The translations under genes and the position numbers were made by a program. Positions 48,108 through 56,675 of a stretch of 64,000 nucleotides of DNA are shown piece after piece. Numbering within the stretch: position 1 is the stretch's first letter; the number at the start of each line of letters is the position of its first letter. The notes under the pieces were generated by a model. That model was not told the origin of the DNA. It did not search any database and saw only the letters and a list, made by a program, of their open reading frames with translations. This DNA comes from Actinotalea lenta (GTDB taxonomy: Bacteria; Actinomycetota; Actinomycetes; Actinomycetales; Cellulomonadaceae): the NCBI RefSeq assembly GCF_030586465.1, contig NZ_JAUQYP010000001.1, forward strand, positions 2,026,981 through 2,090,980, written 5' to 3'.

Positions 48108-48638
48108 ATGACCACGCCCCGTCCCGGCGGCCGCCGACTGGTGCTCCTGCGGCACGCCAAGGCCGAGCCGGCCGGAGGGGTCTCGGACGAGCTGCGGCCG
48201 CTCGCGGTGACCGGACGGCGCCAGTGCGTCGGCGTCGGCCAGCGACTGGCCACCTCGGGGCTGGTGCCCGAGCAGGTCCTGGTCTCGTCTGCGGTCCGGA
48301 CCCGCCAGACCTGGGACCTGGTCCGCCAGGCCCTGGGCGACATACCCGAGCCGGAGCTCGTGGTGACCGACGAGCTCTACGACGCGGGCCCGCGCGACGT
48401 CATGGCGCTGGTGCGGCGGACCGACGAGCGGGTCGCGACAGTGCTGGTCGTCGGGCACGAACCCACCATGTCGGTCGCCGCCACGCTGCTGGCCGACCCG
48501 ACTCCACCGGTGGGGGACCTCCGAGAGCTGCACGCGGGCCTGCCCACGGCGGGTTTCGCCGTGCTGGAGGTGCAGGAGTGGGTGGGGGTCGACCGGTCGG
48601 CGCTGCGGCTGCTCGAGGTGGTCCGGTCGCCGCACTGA
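48108..48638 (+). CDS. SixA-like histidine phosphatase
   Basis: A 176-residue histidine phosphatase superfamily member with the nucleophile motif LLRHAKAEP near residue 13 and a second His in VVGHEPTMS. The short form with RHAKAEP and DELRPLAVTG is the SixA subgroup, which removes phosphate from histidine-containing proteins. It starts 7 bases after fabI. Substrate unknown. Confidence 0.88.
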   Translation: MTTPRPGGRRLVLLRHAKAEPAGGVSDELRPLAVTGRRQCVGVGQRLATSGLVPEQVLVSSAVRTRQTWDLVRQALGDIPEPELVVTDELYDAGPRDVMALVRRTDERVATVLVVGHEPTMSVAATLLADPTPPVGDLRELHAGLPTAGFAVLEVQEWVGVDRSALRLLEVVRSPH

Positions 48639-48706
48639 TCGCAGCGCCCCTTTCGAGGACCGGGACACCGGTACCCGGTGGTGCGGGGCCGTGGCAGAGT
48701 GCCGCC

Positions 48707-49948
48707 GTGGCAACCCTGCGACCCTTCCGTGCCCTGCGCCCGCCCCGTGAGCTGGTCGAGGCGGTGGCGGCCCCGCCCTACGACGTCGTCGACACCGCCG
48801 AGGCCGCCGCGCTGGCGGCCGGCAACCCGGACAGCTTCCTGCACGTCTCCCGTCCGGAGATCGACCTGCCGGACGGCGACCCGCACTCGGACGCCGCCTA
48901 CGCGCAGGCGCGAGCCGCGCTCACGGACGCGGCGCGGCGGGGCGTGCTGGTCGAGCGGCCGGACGCTCTGTTGGTGTATCGCCAGGAGATGACCATCGAG
49001 CTCGGTGGCCGGTCGGTGGTCGCCGCGCAGACCGGCGTGGTCGGTTGTGTGTCCGCTGCGGACTACCGTGCGGGCCGGATCGCCACCCACGAGTTCACGC
49101 GGCCGGACAAGGAGGACGATCGCACGCGCCACATCGCCGTGCTGGGTGCGCACGACGAACCGGTCATGCTGATGTACCGGTCCGACCAGGCCGGGGCGGC
49201 GGCGGTCGCCGAGGTGATCCAGGGTGTCACCCGCGCGGAGCCGGAGTACGCGTTCTCCGCGGACGGGGTCCGGCACACCCTGTGGGAGGTGACCGACGCG
49301 GAGGTCGTGGCACGCGTCGTGGACGCGGTCGCGTCCATCGACACGCTGTACGTCGCCGACGGGCACCACCGGTGTGCGGCAGCGGCACGGGTCGCCGAGG
49401 AGTCCGAGGCGCCCGAGGCGGCGTTCTTCCCGGCAACCGTCCTGGCCGCCGACCAGCTCACCGTGCTCGCCTACCACCGGGTGGTCGCGGACCGGGCCGG
49501 CCTGAGCGTGCCGGAGCTGCTCGGTGCCCTCGAAGAGGCGTTCACGGTGGAGGCCGTCGACACGGCTCCCGACCCGGCCCGGCACCAGGTCGGTGTCTAC
49601 ACCGACGGGCACTGGTTCCTGCTCACGGCCCGCGACGGCGTCGTGGACGAGTCGGACCCGATCGCGAGGCTGGACGTCGCGGTGCTCGCCGAGCGTGTCC
49701 TCGGGCCGGTGCTGGGAATCACGGACCAGCGGACCGACGCCCGCATCACGTTCGTCGGCGGCATCCGCGGGACGGGAGAGCTCGAGCGTCGCGTCGACGC
49801 GCTGGCCGACGGCGTGGCCTTCGCCCTGCCGGCGACGTCGACGGCCGACGTCATGGACGTCGCGGACCTCGGCGAGGTCATGCCTCCCAAGTCCACGTGG
49901 TTCGAGCCGAAGCTGCGTTCGGGTCTGTTCGTCCACCCGTTCGCCTGA
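48707..49948 (+). CDS. DUF1015 family protein
   Basis: A 413-residue protein that begins with the family signature LRPFRALRPP and ELVEAVAAPPYDVV, continues with FLHVSRPEIDLP, ATHEFTRPDKEDDRTRHIA and YVADGHHRCAAA, and ends with STWFEPKLRSGLFVHPF. The conserved His/Asp/Arg set in DGHHR looks catalytic, but no activity is established to my knowledge. The GTG start has no ribosome-binding site; it may be leaderless. Confidence 0.88.
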   Translation: MATLRPFRALRPPRELVEAVAAPPYDVVDTAEAAALAAGNPDSFLHVSRPEIDLPDGDPHSDAAYAQARAALTDAARRGVLVERPDALLVYRQEMTIELGGRSVVAAQTGVVGCVSAADYRAGRIATHEFTRPDKEDDRTRHIAVLGAHDEPVMLMYRSDQAGAAAVAEVIQGVTRAEPEYAFSADGVRHTLWEVTDAEVVARVVDAVASIDTLYVADGHHRCAAAARVAEESEAPEAAFFPATVLAADQLTVLAYHRVVADRAGLSVPELLGALEEAFTVEAVDTAPDPARHQVGVYTDGHWFLLTARDGVVDESDPIARLDVAVLAERVLGPVLGITDQRTDARITFVGGIRGTGELERRVDALADGVAFALPATSTADVMDVADLGEVMPPKSTWFEPKLRSGLFVHPFA

Positions 49949-50665
49949 GAGGGCGTCGGCTGTCGACCAGTCCGGCAGCGCGGTGCGAGCTCGGTAGCGG
50001 GGCGTGATCCTGTGATCCGCTGAGTCGCAGCCGGGCGGCCCTCGACGAGGAGCGCGCCCCGCGCCGCCGCATCCGTTGCCGATGAGCCGGGCCTCCACAG
50101 ACCAACGTGGAACATCCGGCGCGAATGCCGTGCCGGATGTTCCACGGTCTCGTCCGCGCGAGATCGGCCTGGTCCATCTGGACAAGAGCCGCCCATCACC
50201 CGTCCCGACCCACCTGTTCGGCCGCCGTCGGCTACCTCAGTGCCGCCCAGGAGCTCGAGCTGGCGCGAGCCGTGGTTCTGGCCTACGACCTCGAGCTCCC
50301 CCTGCTCGACTGAGATCCACCGCCGCCCGGGACGCATGCCCCGGCATCTCCCGGTGAGCCACTGACCGGGCCGCCATGCCATCGGGGCCGTGAGCTGGCG
50401 GGCGACGTCGGCGATGGTGGGACGGCGGCTGACGCGGCGAAGGGGGTCGGCGGCCCGGCTCGGCTCCACGCTGCGGACGCCTCCGCACGGGTCGGGGTCT
50501 GAGCACCGCTTCGCCGCATGGGCCGCCGAGCACCGTCGGGGGAGCGCGTCCGACCGCGCATCGGCTACCGGATGTCGCGCCGCACCGCCGAGCCTCGATC
50601 GCGTCGAGGGCCGCCCGGAGGCCTGGCTCAGCGGATCGCCGTGCCGCGGTCCTCAGCTGTCGAAC
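49949..50665. other. Gene-poor intergenic stretch between DUF1015 gene and glgC
   Basis: About 717 bases without a convincing gene. It holds the 14-bp inverted repeat at 50107-50145. Two fragments have coding-like third-position bias: plus strand 50218-50313, reading VGYLSAAQELELARAVVLAY to a TGA, and minus strand about 50470-50360, reading SRRPTIADVARQ, which resembles the start of a LacI-family repressor but loses similarity at once. These may be relics of lost genes. Confidence 0.5.
50107..50145. terminator. Perfect 14-bp inverted repeat, possible bidirectional terminator
   Basis: GTGGAACATCCGGC (50107-50120) and GCCGGATGTTCCAC (50132-50145) pair perfectly around an 11-base loop. It lies between the convergent DUF1015 and glgC genes, 160 bases after the former, but has no T-run on either side. 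A repeat-element origin is the alternative. Confidence 0.5.
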
Positions 50666-51907
50666 TCAGCTGTCGATCACGGTGCCCTTCGGGACTACCG
50701 TGACGCCGGCGTCGGTGACCGTGAACCCGCGGGCCAGGTCGTGCTCGTGGTCCAGCCCGACGCGTGCGCGCTCGCGCACGACGACGTTCTTGTCGAGGAT
50801 CGCGCGGTGCACCTGGGCGTGCCTGCCCACCTCGGTGCTGTCCAGCAGCACCGAGTCGCTCACCGAGGACCAGGAGTGCAGGTACACGTGCGGGGACAGC
50901 ACCGACCCGGTCACCGTGGCTCCCGAGACCAGCACGCCGGGAGACACCACGGAGTCTGCCGCGTGGCCCAGCCGGCCAGGGCCGGCGTGCACGAACTTCG
51001 CCGGCGGCAGGTTCTGGTAGCCGCTGAACAGCGGCCAGGCGGAGTTGTACAGGTTGAACACCGGGTTGACCGAGATGAGGTCCATGTTCGCCTCGTAGTA
51101 GGCGTCCAGGGTCCCGACGTCACGCCAGTAGTCTCGATCCCGGTCGGCCGAGCCTGCGACGTCGTTCTGCACGAAGTCGTAGACGCCCGCCTCGCCGCGC
51201 TCGACGAACCACGGGACGATGTCGCCGCCCATGTCGTGGCGTGACGTGGGGTTGTCGGCGTCCTTGGTGACGGCCTCGATGAGGGCGTCGGCGTCCGCGA
51301 CGTAGTTGCCCATCGAGGCGAGGATCTCGCCGGGGGAGTCCGCGAGCCCCACCGGGTCGCTCGGCTTCTCGAGGAAGGCGGCGATCCGGCGCGGGTCGTC
51401 CGGCCGGGTCTCGATGACGCCGAACTGGTCGGCCATCCCGATCGGTTGGCGGATGCCGGCGACGGTGAAGCGGGCACCCGACTCCACGTGCGACGCGACC
51501 ATCTGGGAGAAGTCCATCCGGTACACGTGGTCCGCGCCGACCACGACGACGATGTCGGGCTTCTCGTCGGTGATGGTGTTCAGGCACTGGTAGATCGCGT
51601 CCGCGCTGCCGAGGTACCAGTGCTTGCCGACCCGCTGCTGTGCCGGGACGGGCGCGACGTAGTTCCCGAGCAGCGGGGACATCCGCCAGGTCTTGGCGAT
51701 GTGCCGGTCCAGGCTGTGCGACTTGTACTGCGTCAGCACCACGATCTGCAGGTAGCGCGAGTTGACCAGGTTCGACAGGGCGAAGTCGATCAGGCGGTAC
51801 ATCCCGCCGAACGGCACGGCGGGTTTCGCGCGGTCCGCCGTGAGGGGCATCAGTCGCTTCCCCTCACCACCGGCGAGGACGATCGTCAGGACCCGCGGCG
51901 CTGCCAT
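50666..51907 (-). CDS. glgC: Glucose-1-phosphate adenylyltransferase
   Basis: Makes ADP-glucose for glycogen and maltosyl-phosphate synthesis. The 413-residue protein has the nucleotidyltransferase loop [40 protein letters not shown] and a left-handed beta-helix C-terminal half ([20 protein letters not shown]). TAGGGT on the minus strand (51914-51919) ends 6 bases before the ATG, so it is probably leaderless. It diverges from glgA over a 98-base gap, as in mycobacteria. Confidence 0.95.
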   Translation of the reverse strand: MAAPRVLTIVLAGGEGKRLMPLTADRAKPAVPFGGMYRLIDFALSNLVNSRYLQIVVLTQYKSHSLDRHIAKTWRMSPLLGNYVAPVPAQQRVGKHWYLGSADAIYQCLNTITDEKPDIVVVVGADHVYRMDFSQMVASHVESGARFTVAGIRQPIGMADQFGVIETRPDDPRRIAAFLEKPSDPVGLADSPGEILASMGNYVADADALIEAVTKDADNPTSRHDMGGDIVPWFVERGEAGVYDFVQNDVAGSADRDRDYWRDVGTLDAYYEANMDLISVNPVFNLYNSAWPLFSGYQNLPPAKFVHAGPGRLGHAADSVVSPGVLVSGATVTGSVLSPHVYLHSWSSVSDSVLLDSTEVGRHAQVHRAILDKNVVVRERARVGLDHEHDLARGFTVTDAGVTVVPKGTVIDS

Positions 51908-51913
51908 GGGCTC

Positions 51914-51919
51914 ACCCTA
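51914..51919 (-). promoter_or_regulatory. -10 box for glgC, leaderless
   Basis: Minus-strand TAGGGT with a 6-base gap to the ATG; mirror of the glgA -10. Confidence 0.6.
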
Positions 51920-51993
51920 GGGCGCGGCGCGGTCCGCTGCCAGGATCGCGCACGACGTGCGTCGTCCGCGGGTCCCGGCGGCCCGGGCACGGC

Positions 51994-51999
51994 TAGGGT
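51994..51999 (+). promoter_or_regulatory. -10 box for glgA, leaderless
   Basis: TAGGGT with a 6-base gap to the GTG at 52006. The divergent boxes of glgC and glgA are 74 bases apart, so a shared control site could fit between. Confidence 0.6.
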
Positions 52000-52005
52000 G
52001 AGAAC

Positions 52006-53211
52006 GTGCGCGTCGACCTCCTCACCCGCGAGTACCCGCCCCATGTGTACGGCGGGGCCGGGGTGCACGTCGCGGAGCTGTCCGCGGTCCTGCGGCGGCA
52101 CCTCGACGTGCGGGTCCGGTGCTTCGACGGCCCGCGGGACGTCGAGGGCGTCACCGGTTACGACGTCCCGGCCGAGCTGGCCGGGGCGAACCCCGCCCTC
52201 GCCACGCTGGGCGTGGACCTGCAGATCGCCGAGGACGTGGCCGGCGCCGACCTCGTGCACTCGCACACCTGGTACGCGAACATGGCGGGCCACCTGGCGA
52301 GCCTGCTGCACGACGTGCCGCACGTGGTCAGCGCGCACAGCCTGGAGCCGTTGCGACCGTGGAAGGCGGAGCAGCTCGGCGGCGGCTACCGGGTCTCGTC
52401 GTGGGCGGAGCGCACCGCCTACGAGGGGGCGGCGCGGGTCATCGCGGTGAGCGCCGGCATGCGGGCGGACATCCTGCGCAGCTACCCGAGCCTCGACCCG
52501 GACGACGTCGTCGTGGTGCACAACGGCATCGACCTGGCGGGCTGGCGCCGTCCCCAGGGCGAGGCGGAGGTCGCCGCCGCACGGGCCAGCGTCCAGGCCC
52601 GAGGGGTCGACCCCGATCGGCCGTCGGTGGTGTTCGTGGGCCGCATCACCCGCCAGAAGGGGTTGCCCTACCTGCTGCGCGCCGCCGAGCGGCTCCCCGC
52701 GGACGTCCAGCTGGTGCTGTGCGCGGGCGCCCCGGACACGCCGGAGATCATGGACGAGGTCAGCGGCCTCGTCGCGGACCTGCGGACGAAGCGGGACGGC
52801 GTCGTGTGGATCACGCAGATGCTGCCCCGTCGCGAGGTCGTGGCCCTGCTGTCCACCGGCACGGTGTTCGCGTGCCCGTCGGTCTACGAGCCGCTCGGGA
52901 TCGTCAACCTCGAGGCGATGGCCTGCGGGCTGCCGGTCGTCGGTACCGCGACGGGCGGCATCCCCGAGGTGGTCGACGACGGTGTGACGGGCACCCTGGT
53001 TCCGATCGATCAGGTCGAGGACGGCACGGGCACGCCCGTGAACCCAGAGGAGTTCGTCGCGGACCTCGCCGACGCCCTGACCCGGGTCGCAGCGGACCCG
53101 CGGCGCGCCGCCGAGATGGGCGTCGCCGCCCGGCGGCGGGTGGAGGACCATTTCGCCTGGGAGGCGATCGCCGAGCGCACCGTCGAGGTCTACCGGTCCG
53201 TGCTGGGCTGA
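52006..53211 (+). CDS. glgA: GT4 glycogen synthase / maltose-1-phosphate synthase (GlgM-like)
   Basis: A 401-residue GT4 glycosyltransferase that uses ADP-glucose. It opens with LLTREYPPHVYGGAGVHV and has HSHTWYANMAGHL, VFVGRITRQKGLPYLL and the donor-site YEPLGIVNLEAMACGLPVV. This short actinobacterial type, found opposite glgC, is the one shown in mycobacteria to make alpha-maltose-1-phosphate, so GlgM may be the better name; the sequence alone does not settle it. The last 22 bases overlap the convergent downstream gene. Confidence 0.92.
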   Translation: MRVDLLTREYPPHVYGGAGVHVAELSAVLRRHLDVRVRCFDGPRDVEGVTGYDVPAELAGANPALATLGVDLQIAEDVAGADLVHSHTWYANMAGHLASLLHDVPHVVSAHSLEPLRPWKAEQLGGGYRVSSWAERTAYEGAARVIAVSAGMRADILRSYPSLDPDDVVVVHNGIDLAGWRRPQGEAEVAAARASVQARGVDPDRPSVVFVGRITRQKGLPYLLRAAERLPADVQLVLCAGAPDTPEIMDEVSGLVADLRTKRDGVVWITQMLPRREVVALLSTGTVFACPSVYEPLGIVNLEAMACGLPVVGTATGGIPEVVDDGVTGTLVPIDQVEDGTGTPVNPEEFVADLADALTRVAADPRRAAEMGVAARRRVEDHFAWEAIAERTVEVYRSVLG

Positions 53212-53963
53212 CTCGCGGCGAGCGTCGCGGCCGCGACGGCGCGGCGTGCGGCACGACCCACCTCGCGCAGTGCGGTGGCACGCTGGTCGGCCTGCCAGAC
53301 GTTGACGGCACCGCCCTCGTCGCTCGTGGCGAGCTCCACGATCATCTGGAGCCGGGCCGCTTCGAGCAGGGTGCTCAGGCACCGCTGGTCGACCGGCGGG
53401 AGGTCGGTGAGTCCTGGCGCCGAGCGCAGCTGGGCGAGAGCCTCAGCGGCCTCGGGTCGCCACCGCGCGACGTCCAGGTCGTCCAGGGCGGTCACGGCCT
53501 GTCGGAGCGTGGCGCGCAGGTCGGCCTGGGCCTCACCGAGCGTGCCGAACGCGCCGACCAGCGACCGGCGCCCGCTCGGCAGGGCTCGCAGGCGCCAGGT
53601 GACCAGATGTCCCTGGTCCCCGAGGGAGCCGAACTCCTCGATCTCGGGCACCACCGCCCAGCCTCCGTCCTCGCCCAGCGCGAGGACGCACTCCCCGGCG
53701 TCTGCCGCGAGGGCGGCGACGTCCGGGGGCACGCCGAGGTCCCCGGGGACGGGCAGGACGGCCGCGACCTCACGCAGCTCGCCCAGCCCGGTGAGCAGCT
53801 GGTCCAGTCCGGTCGGCTGCGGGGTGAGGCCCTCGACCACGTGCGGCTCGTCGTCCCCCTGGATGGCGGCCATGGCGTGGCGCGCCTGGCTTCGGGTCCG
53901 CGGCGGCTGAGCGAGCCAGAGCGCGAGGAGCACCGAGCGCGGCAGGGGTCGGTGCGTCTCCAC
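53190..53963 (-). CDS. Conserved actinobacterial protein of unknown function
   Basis: A 257-residue soluble protein, helical and Ala/Leu-rich. A central part with ECVLALGEDGGWAVVPEIEE and LVTWRLRALPSGRR suggests a beta-sheet region; the C-terminal half is helical (RQAVTALDDLDVARWRPEAA). No motif or membrane segment is visible. Its 3' end overlaps glgA tail to tail by 22 bases. TAGGTT (53970-53975, minus strand) lies 6 bases before the GTG, so it is probably leaderless. The position resembles an uncharacterised gene near fabG/NfeD in mycobacteria. Confidence 0.8.
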   Translation of the reverse strand: METHRPLPRSVLLALWLAQPPRTRSQARHAMAAIQGDDEPHVVEGLTPQPTGLDQLLTGLGELREVAAVLPVPGDLGVPPDVAALAADAGECVLALGEDGGWAVVPEIEEFGSLGDQGHLVTWRLRALPSGRRSLVGAFGTLGEAQADLRATLRQAVTALDDLDVARWRPEAAEALAQLRSAPGLTDLPPVDQRCLSTLLEAARLQMIVELATSDEGGAVNVWQADQRATALREVGRAARRAVAAATLAASQPSTDR

Positions 53964-53969
53964 GGTTCC

Positions 53970-53975
53970 AACCTA
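53970..53975 (-). promoter_or_regulatory. -10 box for the minus-strand unknown gene, leaderless
   Basis: Minus-strand TAGGTT, 6 bases from the GTG at 53963; divergent from the ABC gene box at 54011. Confidence 0.5.
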
Positions 53976-54010
53976 CGGCCTGGCGCGTCCGCGGCGGTCG
54001 CCGGCGCAGG

Positions 54011-54016
54011 TAGGGT
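54011..54016 (+). promoter_or_regulatory. -10 box for the orphan ABC ATPase gene, leaderless
   Basis: TAGGGT ends 8 bases before the ATG at 54025, with no ribosome-binding site between. Confidence 0.6.
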
Positions 54017-54024
54017 CGAGCGCC

Positions 54025-54834
54025 ATGAGCACCACGACCGCCGATCCCTCCAGCGGGGTGCTGGAGCTGACCGACGTGACGCTGCGGCGCGGCCGCACCA
54101 CCATCCTCGACCAGGTGTCCTGGCGGATCGCCGAGGGCGAGCGCTGGGTGGTGCTGGGACGCAACGGGGCGGGCAAGACGACGCTGCTGCAGATCGCTGC
54201 GGGCCGGATGCACCCGACCACCGGGACCGCCGACGTGCTGGGTGAGCGGCTGGGCCGGGTGGACGTCTTCGAGCTGCGCCAGCGGGTCGGCGTGGCCTCG
54301 GCCGCGGTTGCCGACCGGATCTCCGCGAGCGAGAAGGTGCTCGACGTCGTCCTCACCGCGGCGTACGGCATGACGGCGCACTGGCGGGAGGCGTACGAGG
54401 CGCTGGACCACGAGCGCGCGCGGGCACTGCTGGCGGCGTTCGACGTCGAGCGGTTCGCCGACCGCACCTACGGAACGTTGTCGGAGGGGGAGCGCAAGCG
54501 CGTTCAGATCGCGCGCGCCCTGATGGCGGACCCCGAGCTCCTGCTGCTGGACGAGCCTGCCGCGGGCCTGGACCTCGGCGGTCGCGAGGAGCTGGTCGCG
54601 GCACTGGCCGAGCTCGCCGGGCACCCGGCCTCGCCTGTCCTGGTGCTCGTGACCCACCACGTGGAGGAGATCCCCCCGGGCTTCACGCACCTGCTGCTGC
54701 TGCGGGATGGGCGCGTCCATGCTGCAGGTCCCGTGCAGGACGTCCTGACCGGCCGACACCTGAGCGAGGCGTTCGGTGTCGACCTCGTGGTGGACCGGCA
54801 CGGCGACCGCTGGTCGGCTCGCGCCGCCGGATAG
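54025..54834 (+). CDS. Orphan ABC ATPase
   Basis: A 269-residue ABC ATPase without a neighbouring permease. Walker A GRNGAGKTT is near residue 49, the signature is TLSEGERKR (Glu replaces the usual second-position Gly), Walker B LLLLDEPAAGLDLGG and the H-loop VLVTHHVEEIPPGF. The last two features match the ModF/YlmA-like ATPases seen as single genes in actinobacteria. Its TAG stop is inside the first unit of an 11-base tandem repeat. Confidence 0.85.
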   Translation: MSTTTADPSSGVLELTDVTLRRGRTTILDQVSWRIAEGERWVVLGRNGAGKTTLLQIAAGRMHPTTGTADVLGERLGRVDVFELRQRVGVASAAVADRISASEKVLDVVLTAAYGMTAHWREAYEALDHERARALLAAFDVERFADRTYGTLSEGERKRVQIARALMADPELLLLDEPAAGLDLGGREELVAALAELAGHPASPVLVLVTHHVEEIPPGFTHLLLLRDGRVHAAGPVQDVLTGRHLSEAFGVDLVVDRHGDRWSARAAG

Positions 54835-54867
54835 CCGCCGGATAGCCGCCGGATAGCCGCCGGATGG
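54824..54867 (+). repeat. 11-base tandem repeat, four units
   Basis: CCGCCGGATAG occurs three times exactly and a fourth time with one change (CCGCCGGATGG). The first unit contains the stop codon of the ABC gene. Confidence 0.9.
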
Positions 54868-54922
54868 CCGACGGCGCGGCACGCACCGGCCGGAAGTCCG
54901 GGGCGGGCGCTTCGTGCGCCGC

Positions 54923-54928
54923 TACGAT
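54923..54928 (+). promoter_or_regulatory. -10 box for the NfeD-SPFH operon
   Basis: TACGAT predicts a start near 54935 and a leader of about 24 bases containing AGGAG before the ATG at 54959. Confidence 0.5.
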
Positions 54929-54958
54929 CGACAGGGTCGTTCGGCGACGAGGAGTGCG

Positions 54959-55471
54959 ATGGGGCCGCAGGTCGAGATCCACTGGGCGTGGTGGCTCGTG
55001 GCAGCCATCGTGCTGGCCGTGATCGAGGTCTTCACGCTCGATCTCGTGCTGCTGATGTTCGCCGTGGGCGCCGTCGCCGCGCTGATCGTCAGCCTGTTCC
55101 ACGTCGGGATCATCGTCCAGGTGCTGACCTTCGCCGGGACGTCGATCGTCATGCTCCTGGTGCTGCGGCCCTACCTGCTGCGCAACCTGCGGCGTCGCAC
55201 CCCACTGGTCGAGACCAACACCGCCGCGCACGTCGGCCGTCAGGCGATCACGGTCACCGAGGTGACCGACCGGGACGGGCGGGTCAAGCTCGCCGGTGAG
55301 GTCTGGTCGGCGCGTGCACGCCCCGGGGTGGTGCTGCCCGAGGACCAGGAGGTCGTCGTGCTGGGGATCGACGGGGCGACCGCGATCGTCGGACCGCTCG
55401 ACGACAGCCCGACGACCGGCCCCACCCACTCACCCGACGTCGACCCGACCCGGCCGGAGGAGCCTCGATGA
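54959..55471 (+). CDS. NfeD-family membrane protein
   Basis: A 170-residue protein with two to three membrane helices in residues 7-70 (HWAWWLVAAIVLAVIEVFTL, then LIVSLFHVGIIVQVLTFAG) and a C-terminal OB-like domain (HVGRQAITVTEVTDRDGRVK, EVVVLGIDGATAIV). Short NfeD proteins pair with SPFH proteins; this one overlaps the SPFH gene by ATGA. The ATG follows AGGAG by 4 bases. It probably organises membrane domains or supports quality control with its partner. Confidence 0.9.
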   Translation: MGPQVEIHWAWWLVAAIVLAVIEVFTLDLVLLMFAVGAVAALIVSLFHVGIIVQVLTFAGTSIVMLLVLRPYLLRNLRRRTPLVETNTAAHVGRQAITVTEVTDRDGRVKLAGEVWSARARPGVVLPEDQEVVVLGIDGATAIVGPLDDSPTTGPTHSPDVDPTRPEEPR

Positions 55472-56595
55472 CCATCGACAGCCCGTCGATCAGCGCCAAC
55501 CAGCTGATCCTCTACCTCGTCCTGGGCCTGGTGGCGATCTTCGTGATCGTCGCCCTGGTGCGCGCGGTGCGCATCGTCCCGCAGGCCGAGTCCTACATCG
55601 TCGAGCGGCTCGGCCGGTACTCCCGGACGATGGACGCCGGCCTGCACGTGCTGGTGCCGTTCGTCGACCAGATCCGCCGCAAGGTGGACCTGCGCGAACA
55701 GGTCGTCTCCTTCCCGCCCCAGCCGGTGATCACGTCAGACAACCTGGTGGTGAGCATCGACACGGTCGTGTACTACCAGGTCACCGATCCCAAGTCCGCG
55801 GTGTACGAGATCGCGAACTTCGTGGTCGGTATCGAACAGCTCACCGTGACCACGCTGCGCAACGTCGTCGGCTCGATGGACCTGGAGCAGACGCTGACGA
55901 GCCGCGACCAGATCAACGGGCAGCTGCGCGGTGTCCTCGACGAGGCCACCGGGCGCTGGGGCGTACGCGTCAACCGCGTCGAGCTCAAGGCGATCGACCC
56001 GCCGGCCAGCGTGCAGGGTGCGATGGAGCAGCAGATGCGCGCCGAGCGGGACCGGCGTGCCGCGATCCTCACGGCCGAGGGCGTCAAGCAGTCCCAGATC
56101 CTCACCGCCGAAGGTGAGAAGCAGTCCGCGATCCTGCGGGCCGAGGGGGCCGCCCAGGCAGCGATCCTGCGGGCCGAGGGCGAGGCCCGAGCCATCCTCC
56201 AGGTGTTCGACGCCATCCACCGCGGCGACGCCGACCCGAAGCTGCTGGCCTACCAGTACCTGCAGATGCTCCCGGAGATCGCGCGGACCGAGTCGAACAA
56301 GGTCTGGTTCGTGCCCACCGAGTTCACGGCGGCGCTCAAGTCCATCGCGCACGGCTTCGGCGGTGGCGGCCCGGGCGAGGACGTCCCGGTCTCGAGCCGA
56401 CCGCCGGGGACGTCACCGGTGGACTCCTCGGAGCTGCCGTCGGCACTGGCCGACCCGGCCGAGGCGCTCGCCGAGGCGCGCCGCGAGTCCGCGGCCGCGA
56501 CCGAGGACGCGAACCGGTCCGACGCGATCCACCCGCACCGTGGCGCAGGGTCGGTCGTGGACCAGCAGCCGATCCCGCCGGCGCCCGAGCAGTGA
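55468..56595 (+). CDS. SPFH/band 7 (stomatin-like) protein
   Basis: A 375-residue membrane-anchored scaffold. One helix at residues 12-33 is followed by the SPFH domain (VPQAESYIVERLGRYSRTMD to about residue 190). Residues 200-243 hold four 11-residue repeats starting at Ile200, Ile211, Ile222 and Ile233 (consensus ILxAEGxxQxA), a hendecad coiled coil that should drive oligomer formation. The C-terminus is disordered, rich in Pro, Ser and Ala. It forms an operon with NfeD. Confidence 0.93.
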   Translation: MTIDSPSISANQLILYLVLGLVAIFVIVALVRAVRIVPQAESYIVERLGRYSRTMDAGLHVLVPFVDQIRRKVDLREQVVSFPPQPVITSDNLVVSIDTVVYYQVTDPKSAVYEIANFVVGIEQLTVTTLRNVVGSMDLEQTLTSRDQINGQLRGVLDEATGRWGVRVNRVELKAIDPPASVQGAMEQQMRAERDRRAAILTAEGVKQSQILTAEGEKQSAILRAEGAAQAAILRAEGEARAILQVFDAIHRGDADPKLLAYQYLQMLPEIARTESNKVWFVPTEFTAALKSIAHGFGGGGPGEDVPVSSRPPGTSPVDSSELPSALADPAEALAEARRESAAATEDANRSDAIHPHRGAGSVVDQQPIPPAPEQ

Positions 56596-56630
56596 TGCGA
56601 CCCTGACGTGCCCCCGTCGTGACGAGCGGT

Positions 56631-56669
56631 TGGCCGGCGCCTCGGTGACCCGCCGGCCACTGAGGCGCC
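56631..56669. terminator. Overlapping hairpins between convergent genes
   Basis: TGGCCGGCG (56631-56639) pairs with CGCCGGCCA (56651-56659). An alternative stem uses GGCGCCTC (56636-56643) with GAGGCGCC (56662-56669). Both sit in the 80-base gap between the SPFH gene and the opposing aldo/keto reductase gene. No T-run follows. Confidence 0.5.
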
Positions 56670-56675
56670 CGGCCC

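Noticed and set aside
50360-50470. A real LacI-family gene opposite the DUF1015-glgC gap.
   Set aside because: Only about ten residues fit the family; the following sequence lacks the rest of the HTH and any ligand-binding domain, so it is at most a relic.
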